From: Armatimonadota bacterium | GTDB lineage: Bacteria > Armatimonadota > Hebobacteria > CAIYQO01 | Length of the DNA stretch: 45,684 nt | Direction of reading: 5' to 3' | Assembly: GCA_029553475.1 (NCBI GenBank) | Contig: JAKPKV010000141.1 | Coordinates: 1 to 45,684 of the forward strand | Part shown: positions 15,899 to 24,377 of the stretch, one piece after another | How the letters are laid out: every line of letters begins with the position of its first letter | Position numbering within the stretch: the stretch's first letter is position 1 | The notes under the pieces: generated by a model | What the model was told of the DNA's origin: nothing | Seen by the model: only the letters and a program-made list of their open reading frames with translations | Database searches by the model: none | Program-made: the position numbers and the translations under genes

Positions 15899-16288
15899 TC
15901 AGACGCGGCGACGTTTCGGCGGGCGGCAGCCATTGTGCGGCACGGGGGTGGTGTCGCGGATGGACGCCACGTTGAGCCCGGCGGCGCCGATGGCGCGGAT
16001 CGCCGTCTCGCGTCCGCTGCCCGGCCCCTTCACGAAGATGTGCACCCGGCGCATGCCCTGGTCGGCGGCGCGGCGGGACGCGGTCTCGGACGCGAGCTGC
16101 GCCGCGAATGGCGTGCCTTTCTTCGTGCCCTTGAATCCCACCGACCCGGAGCTCGACCAGGAGACCACGTCGCCATTGACATCCGTGATGGTGACAATCG
16201 TGTTGTTGAAGGTGGACTGAATATAGGCGTTCCCTTCAACGACCGCGCGCTTCTCGCGCCGTTTGGTTTTTCCAACTTTACGTGCCAT
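15899..16288 (-). CDS. rpsK: 30S ribosomal protein S11
   Basis: Platform protein of the small subunit, 129 residues. Typical segments: [47 protein letters not shown]-like [17 protein letters not shown], and the C-terminal [19 protein letters not shown]. No unusual extension. The ATG at 16288 follows GAGGAGG. The 43-nt spacer behind rpsM carries a perfect 8-bp hairpin (16301-16320) right before the ribosome site. Confidence 0.97.
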   Translation of the reverse strand: MARKVGKTKRREKRAVVEGNAYIQSTFNNTIVTITDVNGDVVSWSSSGSVGFKGTKKGTPFAAQLASETASRRAADQGMRRVHIFVKGPGSGRETAIRAIGAAGLNVASIRDTTPVPHNGCRPPKRRRV

Positions 16289-16300
16289 AGCGTCCTCCTC

Positions 16301-16320
16301 GGCCGCCCGTCAGGGCGGCC
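16301..16320 (-). other. Hairpin upstream of the rpsK ribosome site
   Basis: A perfect 8-bp stem GGCCGCCC/GGGCGGCC with a 4-nt loop, ending directly before GAGGAGG of rpsK. It could modulate ribosome access or act as a processing site (inference). Confidence 0.55.
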
Positions 16321-16331
16321 GGGCCTTCCTC

Positions 16332-16712
16332 TTACTTCTTCACGGCTTTCTTTCTGCCGGCCACGGTGCGCTTCGGCCCCTTGCGGGTGCGCGCGTTCGT
16401 CTTCGTGCGCTGGCCGCGCACGGGCAGGCCGCGGCGGTGGCGCAGGCCGCGATAGCAGCCGATATCCATCAGCCGCTTGATATTGGCGGAGATCAGGCGG
16501 CGCAGGTCGCCTTCCACCGTCATCTCGCGGTCAATGACCTCGCGCAGCTTCGCCACCTCGTCTTCGGTGAGGTCGCGCACGCGGGTTGCCGGGTCAATGC
16601 CGGTCCGTTCCAGGATCTTCATGCTCGTCGGCAGCCCGATCCCATAAATATAGGTGAGGGCGATCTCAACGCGCTTGTCTCGGGGCAGGTCCACACCTGC
16701 TAATCGTGCCAT
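16332..16712 (-). CDS. rpsM: 30S ribosomal protein S13
   Basis: Head protein of the small subunit that bridges to L5 and contacts P-site tRNA. The 126-residue protein begins [20 protein letters not shown] and has [18 protein letters not shown]. It also has the helical LRREVDREM-type segment and the basic end [20 protein letters not shown]. The tail of lysines (GRKKAVKK) is standard. The ATG at 16712 has AGAGGAGA upstream. Order rpmJ-rpsM-rpsK is canonical. Confidence 0.97.
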   Translation of the reverse strand: MARLAGVDLPRDKRVEIALTYIYGIGLPTSMKILERTGIDPATRVRDLTEDEVAKLREVIDREMTVEGDLRRLISANIKRLMDIGCYRGLRHRRGLPVRGQRTKTNARTRKGPKRTVAGRKKAVKK

Positions 16713-16740
16713 GCCAGTTCTCCTCTTCCCGCGGCCCTCG

Positions 16741-16854
16741 TCACCCCTGCACCTGCTTGTGCTTCGGGGTGACGCAGATCACGCGCACTTTCCCCTCACG
16801 GCGAATCACCTTGCATTGATCACAAATGGGTTTGACCGATGCTCGCACTTTCAT
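16741..16854 (-). CDS. rpmJ: 50S ribosomal protein L36 (zinc-binding form)
   Basis: A 37-residue protein, too small for most gene callers, between infA and rpsM. The translation begins [19 protein letters not shown] and continues [18 protein letters not shown]. The zinc ligands Cys11, Cys14, Cys27 and His32 are all present, so this is the C+ form. The position is the standard one for rpmJ. Short spacers on both sides show it is part of the same transcript. Confidence 0.97.
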   Translation of the reverse strand: MKVRASVKPICDQCKVIRREGKVRVICVTPKHKQVQG

Positions 16855-16884
16855 CGTTGCGACTCTCTTCCCGGCGCTGCCGCC

Positions 16885-17127
16885 TTATTTATAGCGATAG
16901 ACGATACGCCCGCGGGCCAGGTCATAGGGCGATAGCTCCATCTTGACCCGATCCCCCGGCAGGATGCGGATGAAATTCAGCCGAATTTTCCCCGACACGG
17001 TCGCGAGCACCATGTGCGGCTTGCCCTCGGGCGTCCTCGGCATGCTCTCCACCCGCACGCGGAAGGTGGCATTGGGCAGCGCCTCATCCACCACACCTTC
17101 CATTTCGATCGCCGCTTCTTTCGCCAC
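16885..17127 (-). CDS. infA: Translation initiation factor IF-1
   Basis: S1-fold factor that occupies the ribosomal A site during initiation. The GTG at 17127 is taken as start: GGGGAG lies 7 nt before it and the product begins (M)[10 protein letters not shown] as in other IF-1 proteins. The core includes [32 protein letters not shown] and [12 protein letters not shown]. At 80 residues it is about eight longer than usual because of a loop insertion [11 protein letters not shown] near residues 28-38, between two beta strands. It follows map by 21 nt and precedes rpmJ. Confidence 0.95.
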   Translation of the reverse strand: MAKEAAIEMEGVVDEALPNATFRVRVESMPRTPEGKPHMVLATVSGKIRLNFIRILPGDRVKMELSPYDLARGRIVYRYK

Positions 17128-17148
17128 GCCTGTACTCCCCTCGCCCAC

Positions 17149-17925
17149 TCACCGCAGGCTGGTGAGGATCTCCGGTTCGTCCGGTGTCACGACCACCGTG
17201 TGTTCGTAATGGACCGACAACTGGCCGTCCGCCGTCACGTAGGTCCAGCCGTCCCCGGCCATCCGCACGTCAGGACGCCCGGCATTGAGCATCGGCTCGA
17301 TGGCCAGCGTCATGCCGGGCCGCAAGACCGTATTCCCGCCGCCGGTGACGTAATTCGGCACCTTCGGCTCCTCGTGCAGCCGCCGCCCGATGCCGTGCCC
17401 GCACAGGTCGCGCACGACCGCGTAGCCGTGCGACTCCGCCACCCGCTGCACCGCGGCGCCGATGTCCCGCACGGTGTTGCCCGCGCGCGCGGCGGCGATG
17501 CCGGCGGCCAGCGCGGCCCGGCCGGTCTCCATCAGGCGGGCCGCCGCCGGCGTCACCGTGCCCACCGCGAAGGTGTAGGCGGCGTCGGCATACCAGCCCT
17601 CGACGATGGCGCCCAGGTCTACCCCCACCACGTCGCCCTCGACGAGGGCGCGCGGCCCCGGGATGCCGTGCACCACTTCCTGATTGATCGAGATGCACGC
17701 CGTCGCCGGAAAGCCGTTATAGCCCAGGAACGCCGGCGTGGCGCCCATCCCGCGAATCGTCGCGTCCGCCGCGCGGTCCAGCTCGGCGGTGGTGAGGCCC
17801 GGACGCATCATCCCCGCGATCTTCTCCAGCGCCAGCGCCACCACGCGTCCCGCCCGGCGCATCAGCGCTTGCTCGTGCTCGCCCTTCACCGGGACGGACA
17901 CGGCGGGATGTCGGCGGCGCACCAT
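17149..17925 (-). CDS. map: Methionine aminopeptidase, type I
   Basis: Removes the initiator methionine from nascent proteins. The 258-residue protein shows all five metal ligands: Asp in VGVDLGAIVEG, Asp in YADAAYTFAVG, His in GHGIGRRLHEEP, Glu in LAIEPMLN and Glu in SVHYEHTVVV. The substrate His lies in the NQEVVHGIPG stretch. The ATG at 17925 overlaps the adk stop (TGATG) and has GGAGG at 6 nt. The adk-map-infA order is typical of Gram-positive-type loci. Length is normal for the short type I form without zinc-finger or SH3 extension. Confidence 0.96.
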   Translation of the reverse strand: MVRRRHPAVSVPVKGEHEQALMRRAGRVVALALEKIAGMMRPGLTTAELDRAADATIRGMGATPAFLGYNGFPATACISINQEVVHGIPGPRALVEGDVVGVDLGAIVEGWYADAAYTFAVGTVTPAAARLMETGRAALAAGIAAARAGNTVRDIGAAVQRVAESHGYAVVRDLCGHGIGRRLHEEPKVPNYVTGGGNTVLRPGMTLAIEPMLNAGRPDVRMAGDGWTYVTADGQLSVHYEHTVVVTPDEPEILTSLR

Positions 17926-18608
17926 CAGGCGCCTCCGCACAGCGCCGCGCGAATCGCCTCCGCCACCGCCGGCACGCCGATGGTGCCATCAATGGTCACC
18001 AGCATGCCGCGCGCCGCGTAATAGTCAATCAGCGGCTGCGTCGCGGCCACGTAGACTTCCAGCCGGTTGGCGATCGCCGCGGGCTGGTCATCCTTGCGCT
18101 GGATGAGCGCCGCCCCGCAGGCGTCGCAGATGCCCGCGTCGCGCGGCGGCATCGTCTCCACGTGGTAGATCGCGCTGCAGTTCGGGCACACCCGGCGCCC
18201 GCTCAGCCGGCGGATCAGCTCCGTCCGCTCCACCTCCAGGTTGATCACCCCATCCAGCCGGTGGCCGATCCGCGCGAGCATGGCGTCCAGCGCTTCCGCC
18301 TGCGGGGCGGTGCGCGGGAAGCCGTCCAGCACGTACCCGGCGGCGGCCCCGAGCAGCGCCAGCCGCTCCGCCATCATGCGGATGATCAGGGCATCCGGCA
18401 CCAGCTCGCCCCGCTGCATGTAGTCGTGCGCCGCCGCGCCGAGCGCGGTGCCCTGCGCCACTTCGGCGCGCAGAATATCACCTGTGGAGATATGCGTCAA
18501 CCCCCACTGGTCGCGCAGGTACGCCGCTTGCGTGCCCTTGCCCGCGCCGGGCGCGCCCAGTAAAATCAGATGCGGCCCCTGTGCCGATGCGCCCTGCGAC
18601 TCCATCAT
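17925..18608 (-). CDS. adk: Adenylate kinase with zinc-binding LID
   Basis: Interconverts AMP, ADP and ATP. The P-loop is GAPGAGKGTQ near residue 14; ISTGDILRAEV and DGFPRTAPQAEALD are family signatures. The LID domain has CPNC and CDACG, the four-cysteine zinc site found in many Gram-positive and thermophilic enzymes. The ATG at 18608 (227 residues) was chosen because GGGAG lies 6 nt before it. An upstream in-frame ATG at 18662 would overlap secY and add a non-conserved 18 residues. The stop overlaps the map start. Confidence 0.96.
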   Translation of the reverse strand: MMESQGASAQGPHLILLGAPGAGKGTQAAYLRDQWGLTHISTGDILRAEVAQGTALGAAAHDYMQRGELVPDALIIRMMAERLALLGAAAGYVLDGFPRTAPQAEALDAMLARIGHRLDGVINLEVERTELIRRLSGRRVCPNCSAIYHVETMPPRDAGICDACGAALIQRKDDQPAAIANRLEVYVAATQPLIDYYAARGMLVTIDGTIGVPAVAEAIRAALCGGA

Positions 18609-18642
18609 TGTCGGCTCCCACTCCCACCCGGCTCCCCGGCTC

Positions 18643-20004
18643 TCACTTGATGAATCCCTCATAGTGGCGCATCACCAGGTGCGCCTCGATCTGCTTCATG
18701 GTGTCCAGCGCCACGCCGACGACGATGAGCAGCGAGGTGCCGCCCCACAGCGGGAAGAGGTTCGCGTTCACGTCGTTCTCCGCCGCCTGCAGCAGCACCG
18801 GGATGATATACGGCAGCAGCGCCACCACGCCCAGGAAGATCGCCCCGGCGAAGGTGATGCGCGTGAGCACCTGGTCAATATACTGCTCGGTCTGCTTGCC
18901 CGGGCGCAGCCCCGGCACGAAGCTGCCGTGGTTCTTCAGGTTATCCGAGATATCCTGCACGTTGTAGATCACCGCCGTGTAGAAGTGGGTGAAGAAGACC
19001 ACGAGCAGGAAGTAGACCACCGCGCCCAGCCAGTGATAGCCCGGCGACAGCCACATCAGGTAATCGAGCCAGGTCTGCGGGTGGGCGAGATTCAGCGTGA
19101 TGTCCTGCGAGCGCGCCACCATCTGCGCGATGGTCGCCGGCAGCATCACCACCGAGATGGCGAAGATGATCGGGATCACGCCGGCGGTGACGATCTTCAG
19201 CGGCAGGTAGGTATTCGCCGCGCTGAAGGTGCGCCCGCCCACCTGGCGCTTCGCGTGCTGGATCGGGATCTGCCGCGTCGCCTGGTGCACGTAGGTGATG
19301 AACACCACGATGGCCAGGAAGATGAGGGCGATCACCAGCAGACTGGTCGTCGCCATCGCCAGGCTCGACTGCGCGCGGGCGACGGTGAAGATCTGCACGA
19401 TCGTCGTCGGCAGGCTGATCATGATGCCGGCGAAAATGATGAGCGAGATGCCGTTGCCGATGCCTTTGTCGGTGAGCTGCTCGCCCATCCACATCAGGAA
19501 CGACGTGCCGGCGGTCATCACCAGCACCAGCGGCACCACGCCGATCACCCCGAACGGCACCGTCACCGCGCCGATATTATAGAGATAGATACCCAAGCCG
19601 CCGGCCTGCAGCAGCGCGAGCACCACCGTGCCCCAGCGCGTGTAGGAGGAGATGACGCGGCGACCGCTCTGGCCCTCCTTCTGCAGCCGTTGAATCGAAG
19701 GAATGGCAATACCGAGCAACTGCATGATAATCGAGGCATTGATGTACGGCACGATCCCGAGCGCGAGGATGGAGAGGCGCCGGAACGCGCCGCCCGACAG
19801 AATGTCGAAGAGGCCGAACACCCCGGTCCGCGCCAATTCCTCGATTTTCGCCGGGTCCACGAACGGGGCGGGGATATGCAGCCCCGCCACGAACAGCGCG
19901 AACATGAACCCGACGAACATCAGCCGCTTCTTGAGGTCGGGCACCTGAATGGCCCGCCCCAGCCGCACCAATGACTCCCGCCATGTTGCCTCGTGTACTG
20001 GCAC
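18643..20004 (-). CDS. secY: Protein translocase subunit SecY
   Basis: Channel-forming subunit of the Sec translocon in the cytoplasmic membrane. The 453-residue protein has about ten hydrophobic segments. It begins with a cytosolic helix (IQVPDLKKRLMFVGFMFAL), and the plug-region segment LSGGAFRRLSILALGI follows. The conserved LQKEGQSGRRVISSYTRWGT, GIGNGISLIIFAGI and KNHGSFVPGLRPGKQTEQYI are all present. The GTG at 20004 directly follows the rplO stop and has GGAGG at 8 nt. Position in the spc operon between rplO and adk is canonical. Confidence 0.96.
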   Translation of the reverse strand: MPVHEATWRESLVRLGRAIQVPDLKKRLMFVGFMFALFVAGLHIPAPFVDPAKIEELARTGVFGLFDILSGGAFRRLSILALGIVPYINASIIMQLLGIAIPSIQRLQKEGQSGRRVISSYTRWGTVVLALLQAGGLGIYLYNIGAVTVPFGVIGVVPLVLVMTAGTSFLMWMGEQLTDKGIGNGISLIIFAGIMISLPTTIVQIFTVARAQSSLAMATTSLLVIALIFLAIVVFITYVHQATRQIPIQHAKRQVGGRTFSAANTYLPLKIVTAGVIPIIFAISVVMLPATIAQMVARSQDITLNLAHPQTWLDYLMWLSPGYHWLGAVVYFLLVVFFTHFYTAVIYNVQDISDNLKNHGSFVPGLRPGKQTEQYIDQVLTRITFAGAIFLGVVALLPYIIPVLLQAAENDVNANLFPLWGGTSLLIVVGVALDTMKQIEAHLVMRHYEGFIK

Positions 20005-20463
20005 TTATAGGACCTCCGTGCGCCCGCCGGCCGCGGCGATCTTCTCGGCGGCGCTGGCGCTGAAATGGTGCGCGGAGACGGTCAACGGTTTGGTGAGCTC
20101 GCCGCCGCCCAGCACGCGCAGGCCATCGCGCAGCGCGCGCACGAGGCCCGTCTGCACCAGGAGCGCGGGGGTGACGACGGTATGGGCGGCGAAACGGTCC
20201 AGTTGCCCGACGTTGATGATCGCGTACTCCTTGCGGAAGATGCCGATATTCATCGCCGTCTTGCTGATCCCCTTCCGCTTGCGCAGGCGGCGCTGGAGGG
20301 GGGTCTGTCCGCCTTCAAAGCCGGGCCGCACGGACCCGCGGGCCCACTGGCCCTTATGCCCGCGCGTGGCGGTTTTGCCGTGGCCCGACCCGGTGCCGCG
20401 CCCGACCCGCTTTTTGCCTGTGCGCGCGCCGTCCGGCGCCGCTAATGAATCCAACCGCATCAT
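20005..20463 (-). CDS. rplO: 50S ribosomal protein L15
   Basis: Late-assembly large-subunit protein. Recognised by [23 protein letters not shown] near residue 17, then [18 protein letters not shown] and the C-terminal [16 protein letters not shown]. The ATG at 20463 gives 152 residues beginning [10 protein letters not shown], as L15 usually does, with GGAG about 9 nt upstream. An ATG at 20493 overlaps the rpmD stop and would add ten residues without homology. The gene runs straight into the secY start. Confidence 0.95.
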   Translation of the reverse strand: MMRLDSLAAPDGARTGKKRVGRGTGSGHGKTATRGHKGQWARGSVRPGFEGGQTPLQRRLRKRKGISKTAMNIGIFRKEYAIINVGQLDRFAAHTVVTPALLVQTGLVRALRDGLRVLGGGELTKPLTVSAHHFSASAAEKIAAAGGRTEVL

Positions 20464-20489
20464 GGTCTCGTACTCCACTCCTCGCGCTG

Positions 20490-20738
20490 TCATGCGTCGG
20501 GCGCTTCACGCGTCTCCACCACCAGCGCCACGACGGTCCCTTCCGCCTCGTCCTCCCGCACGGCCTGCACTTCCACCAGGTGGCGCACCTTGAAGGCCGC
20601 GCCGCGGGTGGCGGGATTGTCCGGCAGGACCACCGTCTGATTGAGTTTGCGCAGCCCCAGCGCCCGTACCGTGCGGCGCTGGTCCTCGGGGAAGGTAATC
20701 AGGCTCTTGCGCAGCGTGATTGCCAGCTTGCCACTCAT
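20490..20738 (-). CDS. rpmD: 50S ribosomal protein L30
   Basis: Small large-subunit protein. The core is typical ([48 protein letters not shown]). At 82 residues it is about 20 longer than common L30 because of a C-terminal extension ([20 protein letters not shown]). The ATG overlaps the rpsE stop (ATGA), and its own stop overlaps a possible upstream rplO start. Both junctions indicate translational coupling in rpsE-rpmD-rplO. Confidence 0.95.
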   Translation of the reverse strand: MSGKLAITLRKSLITFPEDQRRTVRALGLRKLNQTVVLPDNPATRGAAFKVRHLVEVQAVREDEAEGTVVALVVETREAPDA

Positions 20739-21262
20739 GCCACCTCTCCTCTCCGCATCGGCCGTCCGAGGATCTCCGCCACGCTCTTGCCGCGGATCGC
20801 CGCCACGTCTTCCACGGTGCGCAGCGCCTTCAGACAGCGCACCGTCGCCCAGGCGATGTTCACCGCGTTGTCCGACCCCAGCGATTTGGTGAGGATGTCC
20901 TTCACCCCCGCCACTTCCAGGATCGCGCGCACCGCGCCGCCGGCGATGACGCCGGTGCCGGGGGCGGCCGGCTTCAGCAGCACCAGCGCGGCGCCGAGGC
21001 GCTCCTGCACCGGGTGCGGGATGGTGCCGTCCACCATCGCGATTTTGAAGAGCGACTTGCGCGCCGCTTCCGCGCCCTTGCGGATGGCATCCGGCACCTC
21101 GGACGCTTTGCCGAGGCCCACGCCCACGTGGCCCTGCCCGTCGCCGACCGCGACCAGCGCGCTCCAGCGGAGCGTCCGCCCGCCCTTATGGACTTTCTGC
21201 ACGCGGTTGAGGGACACGACCTTCTCCTCGAGCTGCAGCGCTGATAGATCAATCTTCGCCAT
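20735..21262 (-). CDS. rpsE: 30S ribosomal protein S5
   Basis: Small-subunit fidelity protein, 175 residues, with the N-terminal double-stranded RNA-binding fold. It shows [54 protein letters not shown] and the [19 protein letters not shown] segment. [20 protein letters not shown] closes the domain. Length is normal. It follows rplR by about 30 nt, and its stop overlaps the rpmD start. Confidence 0.97.
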   Translation of the reverse strand: MAKIDLSALQLEEKVVSLNRVQKVHKGGRTLRWSALVAVGDGQGHVGVGLGKASEVPDAIRKGAEAARKSLFKIAMVDGTIPHPVQERLGAALVLLKPAAPGTGVIAGGAVRAILEVAGVKDILTKSLGSDNAVNIAWATVRCLKALRTVEDVAAIRGKSVAEILGRPMRRGEVA

Positions 21263-21292
21263 GCGTCTTCTCCGTCTTCAGGGTCCGGGCGC

Positions 21293-21664
21293 CTAAAACT
21301 CCAGGCCGCCGTCGCGCGCGCCGTCGGCGAGCGCCTTCACGCGACCGTGATACGGGTAGCCGCCCCGGTCGAATACTACCAGCGTGATGCCTTTCGCCGT
21401 CGCGCGCGCCGCCACCAGCGACCCGACGATCTTCGCCCCGCCGCTATTCCAGCTTTTCAGCGCCTCGCCTTGCTGGTCGCGAAACGCCGGCTCGTTCGTC
21501 GAGGCGGCGGCCAGCGTGTGGCCGGCCACGTCATCAATCACCTGGGCGTAGATGTGGCGCCCGCTGCGATGCACGACCAGGCGCGGGCGCTCCGGCGTCC
21601 CGCTGATCTTCGCGCGCACTCGGCGATGGCGTCGCTCGCGCGCGGCTTCTTTGTTCAGTTTCAT
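21293..21664 (-). CDS. rplR: 50S ribosomal protein L18
   Basis: 5S rRNA-binding protein of the central protuberance, 123 residues. It begins with the basic [20 protein letters not shown] and has [20 protein letters not shown]. The family segment [17 protein letters not shown] and the C-terminal [20 protein letters not shown], then [12 protein letters not shown], complete it. Normal length and context between rplF and rpsE. Confidence 0.97.
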   Translation of the reverse strand: MKLNKEAARERRHRRVRAKISGTPERPRLVVHRSGRHIYAQVIDDVAGHTLAAASTNEPAFRDQQGEALKSWNSGGAKIVGSLVAARATAKGITLVVFDRGGYPYHGRVKALADGARDGGLEF

Positions 21665-21709
21665 CCCGCTCTCACCTCACTGCCGGGAGCCCTCACGGCC
21701 CCGCCCGCG

Positions 21710-22294
21710 TTATTTCTTGCCCTTGCCCGCCTTGGCGGCCTTGCCGGCCTTGCGCCGCACGACTTCGCCCGCGAAGCGGAGGCCTTTGCCCTTGTACGGT
21801 TCAGGCTTTTTCAGCGCGCGGATCTTCGCCGCCACCTGGCCGACCTTCTCCTTGCTGATGCCGGAGACCGTCAGACGCGCGGTGCAGTGCTGATTATCCA
21901 CGTTCGGCGACACCGTCTCCACCGCGATGGTGATCCCCGACGGCGGGATGACGATGACGTCGTGGGAGAACCCCAGGTTCAACACCACGCGGTCGCCCTG
22001 CAGCTGCGCGCGGTAGCCGATGCCGTGCAGCGACATCTGCCGGGTGAACCCCGTCGCCACCCCGTCCACCATGTTGGCGACCAGGCTGCGGGTGAGGCCG
22101 TGCAGCGCCTTGTGCGCCTTCACGTCGTCCGGCCGCTCCACGTAGAGCACCTCCGCGTCCCGGCGCACGGTAATCGGCGCGGGAATCGCCCGTGACAGCG
22201 TGCCTTTCGGCCCCTGCACGGTGATGATGCCCTCGGCTATCGCCACTGTCACCCCGTTCGGCAACGGGATCGGCTTGCGTCCAATCCGCGACAT
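21710..22294 (-). CDS. rplF: 50S ribosomal protein L6
   Basis: Large-subunit protein near the sarcin-ricin loop and the factor-binding site. The 194-residue protein begins MSRIGRKPIPLPNGVTVAI and has two tandem L6 domains. TVQGPKGTLSRAIP and LVANMVDGVATGFTRQM mark the first; LNLGFSHDVIVIPPSGITIA and KKPEPYKGKGLRFAGEVV mark the second. The Lys/Ala-rich end (KAGKAAKAGKGKK) is a common feature, slightly long here. A hairpin (22313-22331) lies ahead of its ribosome site. Confidence 0.97.
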   Translation of the reverse strand: MSRIGRKPIPLPNGVTVAIAEGIITVQGPKGTLSRAIPAPITVRRDAEVLYVERPDDVKAHKALHGLTRSLVANMVDGVATGFTRQMSLHGIGYRAQLQGDRVVLNLGFSHDVIVIPPSGITIAVETVSPNVDNQHCTARLTVSGISKEKVGQVAAKIRALKKPEPYKGKGLRFAGEVVRRKAGKAAKAGKGKK

Positions 22295-22312
22295 GCTTGC
22301 ACTCCCTGACTC

Positions 22313-22331
22313 GCGGGCGCCGCGCGCCCGC
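22313..22331 (-). other. Hairpin upstream of rplF
   Basis: An 8-bp perfect stem GCGGGCGC/GCGCCCGC with a 3-nt loop in the 43-nt spacer between rpsH and rplF. Confidence 0.5.
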
Positions 22332-22337
22332 CACGCA

Positions 22338-22739
22338 TTACCAGACCAGCGCGAGGACTTCGCCGCCGATTTTGTCGGCGCGCGCCTGCCGGTCGGTGAT
22401 CAACCCGCGGGAGGTGGTGAGAATGGCCACGCCCAGCCCGCCCTGCACCCGGGGAATATCCTGCCAGCCGACGTACAGGCGGCGGCCCGGCTTGCTGGCA
22501 CGGCGCAGCCCGCTGATGATCGGCTTGCGGCGCGGCCCGTAGCGCAGCGTGAGTTTCAGCAGCGCGCCGGGCGTCCCCGCGTCGGTGATCTCATACTTCT
22601 GAATATACCCTTCATCCTTCAACACGCGGGCGATCTCCGCCTTGATGCGCGACGCCGGGATCTCCACGGTGTCATGATCGGCGGCAACCGCGTTGCGGAT
22701 GCGGGTCAACATATCGGCGATGGGGTCAGTCAACGGCAT
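22338..22739 (-). CDS. rpsH: 30S ribosomal protein S8
   Basis: Central-domain 16S rRNA-binding protein, 133 residues. It begins [18 protein letters not shown] and contains [40 protein letters not shown] and [14 protein letters not shown]. The end shows [19 protein letters not shown] and GGEVLALVW. All are standard. S8 represses the spc operon in Escherichia coli; no such site was identified here. It follows rpsN by 10 nt. Confidence 0.97.
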   Translation of the reverse strand: MPLTDPIADMLTRIRNAVAADHDTVEIPASRIKAEIARVLKDEGYIQKYEITDAGTPGALLKLTLRYGPRRKPIISGLRRASKPGRRLYVGWQDIPRVQGGLGVAILTTSRGLITDRQARADKIGGEVLALVW

Positions 22740-22749
22740 CGCGATCCTC

Positions 22750-22935
22750 CTACCAACTCGACTTCGTCACGCCCGGCAACAGGCCGCGATGCGCGAAGGT
22801 GCGCAGGCAAATCCGGCACAGGCCGAACTTGCGGAAATACGCGCGCGGTCGCCCGCAGACGTGGCACCGGTTGTAGGCGCGCACGGCGAATTTCGGTTTC
22901 GATTTCCACGTTTCCAGTTTGCCTTTTTTGGCCAC
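22750..22935 (-). CDS. rpsZ: 30S ribosomal protein S14, type Z (zinc form)
   Basis: The 61-residue short form of S14 with a zinc site formed by CHVCGR near residue 24 and CRICLR near residue 39. It ends [14 protein letters not shown] as in other short forms. This C+ form is usual in Gram-positive-type and thermophilic bacteria. The ATG at 22935 is preceded by GAGGAGA. The spacer behind rplE holds the 10-bp palindrome CGGGCGCCCG. Confidence 0.97.
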   Translation of the reverse strand: MAKKGKLETWKSKPKFAVRAYNRCHVCGRPRAYFRKFGLCRICLRTFAHRGLLPGVTKSSW

Positions 22936-22966
22936 GGCCGTTTCTCCTCGACGGGCGCCCGCCCGC

Positions 22967-23647
22967 TTAGCTCTTGCGCAGCGGCAGCCCCAGCAGGGTC
23001 AGCAGCGTCCGCGCTTCTTCATCGGTCTCCGCGGTGGTGACGATGGTGATATCCATGCCGCGCACGCGGTCAATACTGTCAATGCTGATCTCCGGGAAGA
23101 TCGTCTGGTCCTTGATGCCCAGGGTGTAGTTGCCGCGGCCGTCGAAGGATTTGGCCGGCAGGCCCTGGAAGTCGCGGATGCGCGGCAGCGCGATGGAGAA
23201 CAGCCGGTCCATGAACTCCCACATCCGCGCGCCCCGCAGCGTCACCTTGCAGCCGATGGGGTTGCCTTCGCGCAGCTTGAACGCCGCGATGGATTTCTTC
23301 GCCCGGGTCACCAGCGGCTTCTGCCCGCTGATGAGCGCCATCTCGCGCACGGCGTTGTCCAGCGTTTTGCTGTCCTGCAGCGCCTCGCCGACCCCCATGT
23401 TGATGATGACTTTCACCACCCGCGGAATCTGCATCACGTTGCCGTAGGCGAACTGCTCGCGCATCGCCGCCGCCACCTCGTCCCGGTAGCGCACGCGAAG
23501 GCGGGGCTCAGGCCCTTTCTCGACGTCGCCGGTGAACGCCACCGCGCCGCCCGCCGCCGCTTTCCCCTTGCCGGGCGCGCCGGGCTTGCCGGCCGGGGCC
23601 TTGCCGCCCTTCGGGGCGCCGCCCTTTTTCGCATCATCTTTAGCCAC
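22967..23647 (-). CDS. rplE: 50S ribosomal protein L5 with N-terminal extension
   Basis: 5S rRNA-binding protein of the central protuberance. The conserved part starts near residue 50 ([18 protein letters not shown]) and includes [39 protein letters not shown] and [18 protein letters not shown]. It ends [20 protein letters not shown]. The start is GTG at 23647 (226 residues): AAGGAG lies 6 nt before it. Compared with the usual ~180 residues there is an N-terminal extension of about 45, rich in Lys, Gly, Ala and Pro ([20 protein letters not shown]). Such a tail is probably disordered and RNA-binding (inference). Confidence 0.95.
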   Translation of the reverse strand: MAKDDAKKGGAPKGGKAPAGKPGAPGKGKAAAGGAVAFTGDVEKGPEPRLRVRYRDEVAAAMREQFAYGNVMQIPRVVKVIINMGVGEALQDSKTLDNAVREMALISGQKPLVTRAKKSIAAFKLREGNPIGCKVTLRGARMWEFMDRLFSIALPRIRDFQGLPAKSFDGRGNYTLGIKDQTIFPEISIDSIDRVRGMDITIVTTAETDEEARTLLTLLGLPLRKS

Positions 23648-23723
23648 GGTAGACTCCTTATTGCACCTCACCATCCCGTTCGCGCCCCGATGGGCCGTCC
23701 GGCGGTGAGCCCTTGGTGGTCCG

Positions 23724-24230
23724 TTATGCCTGCGCCACGTCGGTGGGCCGCTCGATGTCGGCGCCGCACTGCTTGCAGACGCGGATGCGCCGTTTCACCT
23801 GCTTTGGGCCGCTCAGCGTGGTGCGCGTCGCGTCCACCTCGCGCATGCCCACGCGGGTCGGCTTGTCGCAATGCGGGCAGACGAGCATCACGCGGGAGAC
23901 GGGGATCGGCGCCTCCATCTCGATGCGCCCGCCCTGCTGCACCATGCCCGCGCCGCCGGTGGCGCGCGGTTTCTGGTGCTTCGTCACCTTGTTCAGCCCT
24001 TCGACGACCACCTTGCCCTCGCGCGGCAGCACGCGCAGCACCCGGCCGCGCACGCCCGCCACGGTGTTGGCGCGCTCGATCTGCTCGGCCATCGGCATGG
24101 TCTCGACCTGGGTGCGGAACTGCTCGGCCTGCTCGCGCTTCTCCAGGCCGGTCGCCTTACGCAGCCGGCTCAACCCCGCCCGGTCTCGTCCCGAGCGCAG
24201 ATAGACAATATCACCTTTGACGATCTTCAT
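23724..24230 (-). CDS. rplX: 50S ribosomal protein L24 with KOW-loop insertion and zinc ribbon
   Basis: Assembly initiator protein at the tunnel exit. The start [19 protein letters not shown] is the front half of the KOW motif, but the matching [20 protein letters not shown] comes only after about 40 extra residues (20-60). Those are charged and likely helical ([24 protein letters not shown]). The C-terminal part is the common zinc-ribbon version: CPHC at 118-121 and CKQC at 152-155. Total length is 168 residues against about 105 in the plain form. It is the first gene behind the internal promoter at 24276-24304. Gene order rplN-rplX-rplE is otherwise normal. Confidence 0.94.
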   Translation of the reverse strand: MKIVKGDIVYLRSGRDRAGLSRLRKATGLEKREQAEQFRTQVETMPMAEQIERANTVAGVRGRVLRVLPREGKVVVEGLNKVTKHQKPRATGGAGMVQQGGRIEMEAPIPVSRVMLVCPHCDKPTRVGMREVDATRTTLSGPKQVKRRIRVCKQCGADIERPTDVAQA

Positions 24231-24244
24231 GCTCTACACCAGTC

Positions 24245-24264
24245 TGTCCCGGCCATCCGGGACA
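24245..24264 (-). promoter_or_regulatory. Leader hairpin of rplX with AUGG loop
   Basis: A perfect 8-bp stem UGUCCCGG/CCGGGACA closes an AUGG loop, 14 nt before the rplX start. It lies just downstream of the internal promoter, so it should form at the 5' end of that transcript. A close relative lies in the fusA leader. Confidence 0.55.
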
Positions 24265-24275
24265 CGCGAGGGTGA

Positions 24276-24304
24276 ATTGTACGGAAATTCCTCCGCGGTG
24301 TCAA
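24276..24304 (-). promoter_or_regulatory. Internal promoter of the spc operon, ahead of rplX
   Basis: On the minus strand TTGACA (24299-24304) and TACAAT (24276-24281) are separated by exactly 17 nt. The 147-nt spacer between rplN and rplX is longer than most in this locus, and the predicted start is about 40 nt before rplX. Confidence 0.8.
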
Positions 24305-24377
24305 GGGTTTTCCCCGTATTGCCCGCCCCGCGGTCAGCGCGGCGCCCGTTCCGGGGCCGCCAGGGCCGCTCACGGCC

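Noticed and set aside
16713-16880. Apparent gap without a gene between rpsM and infA
   Set aside because: It contains rpmJ, 37 codons, with all zinc ligands.
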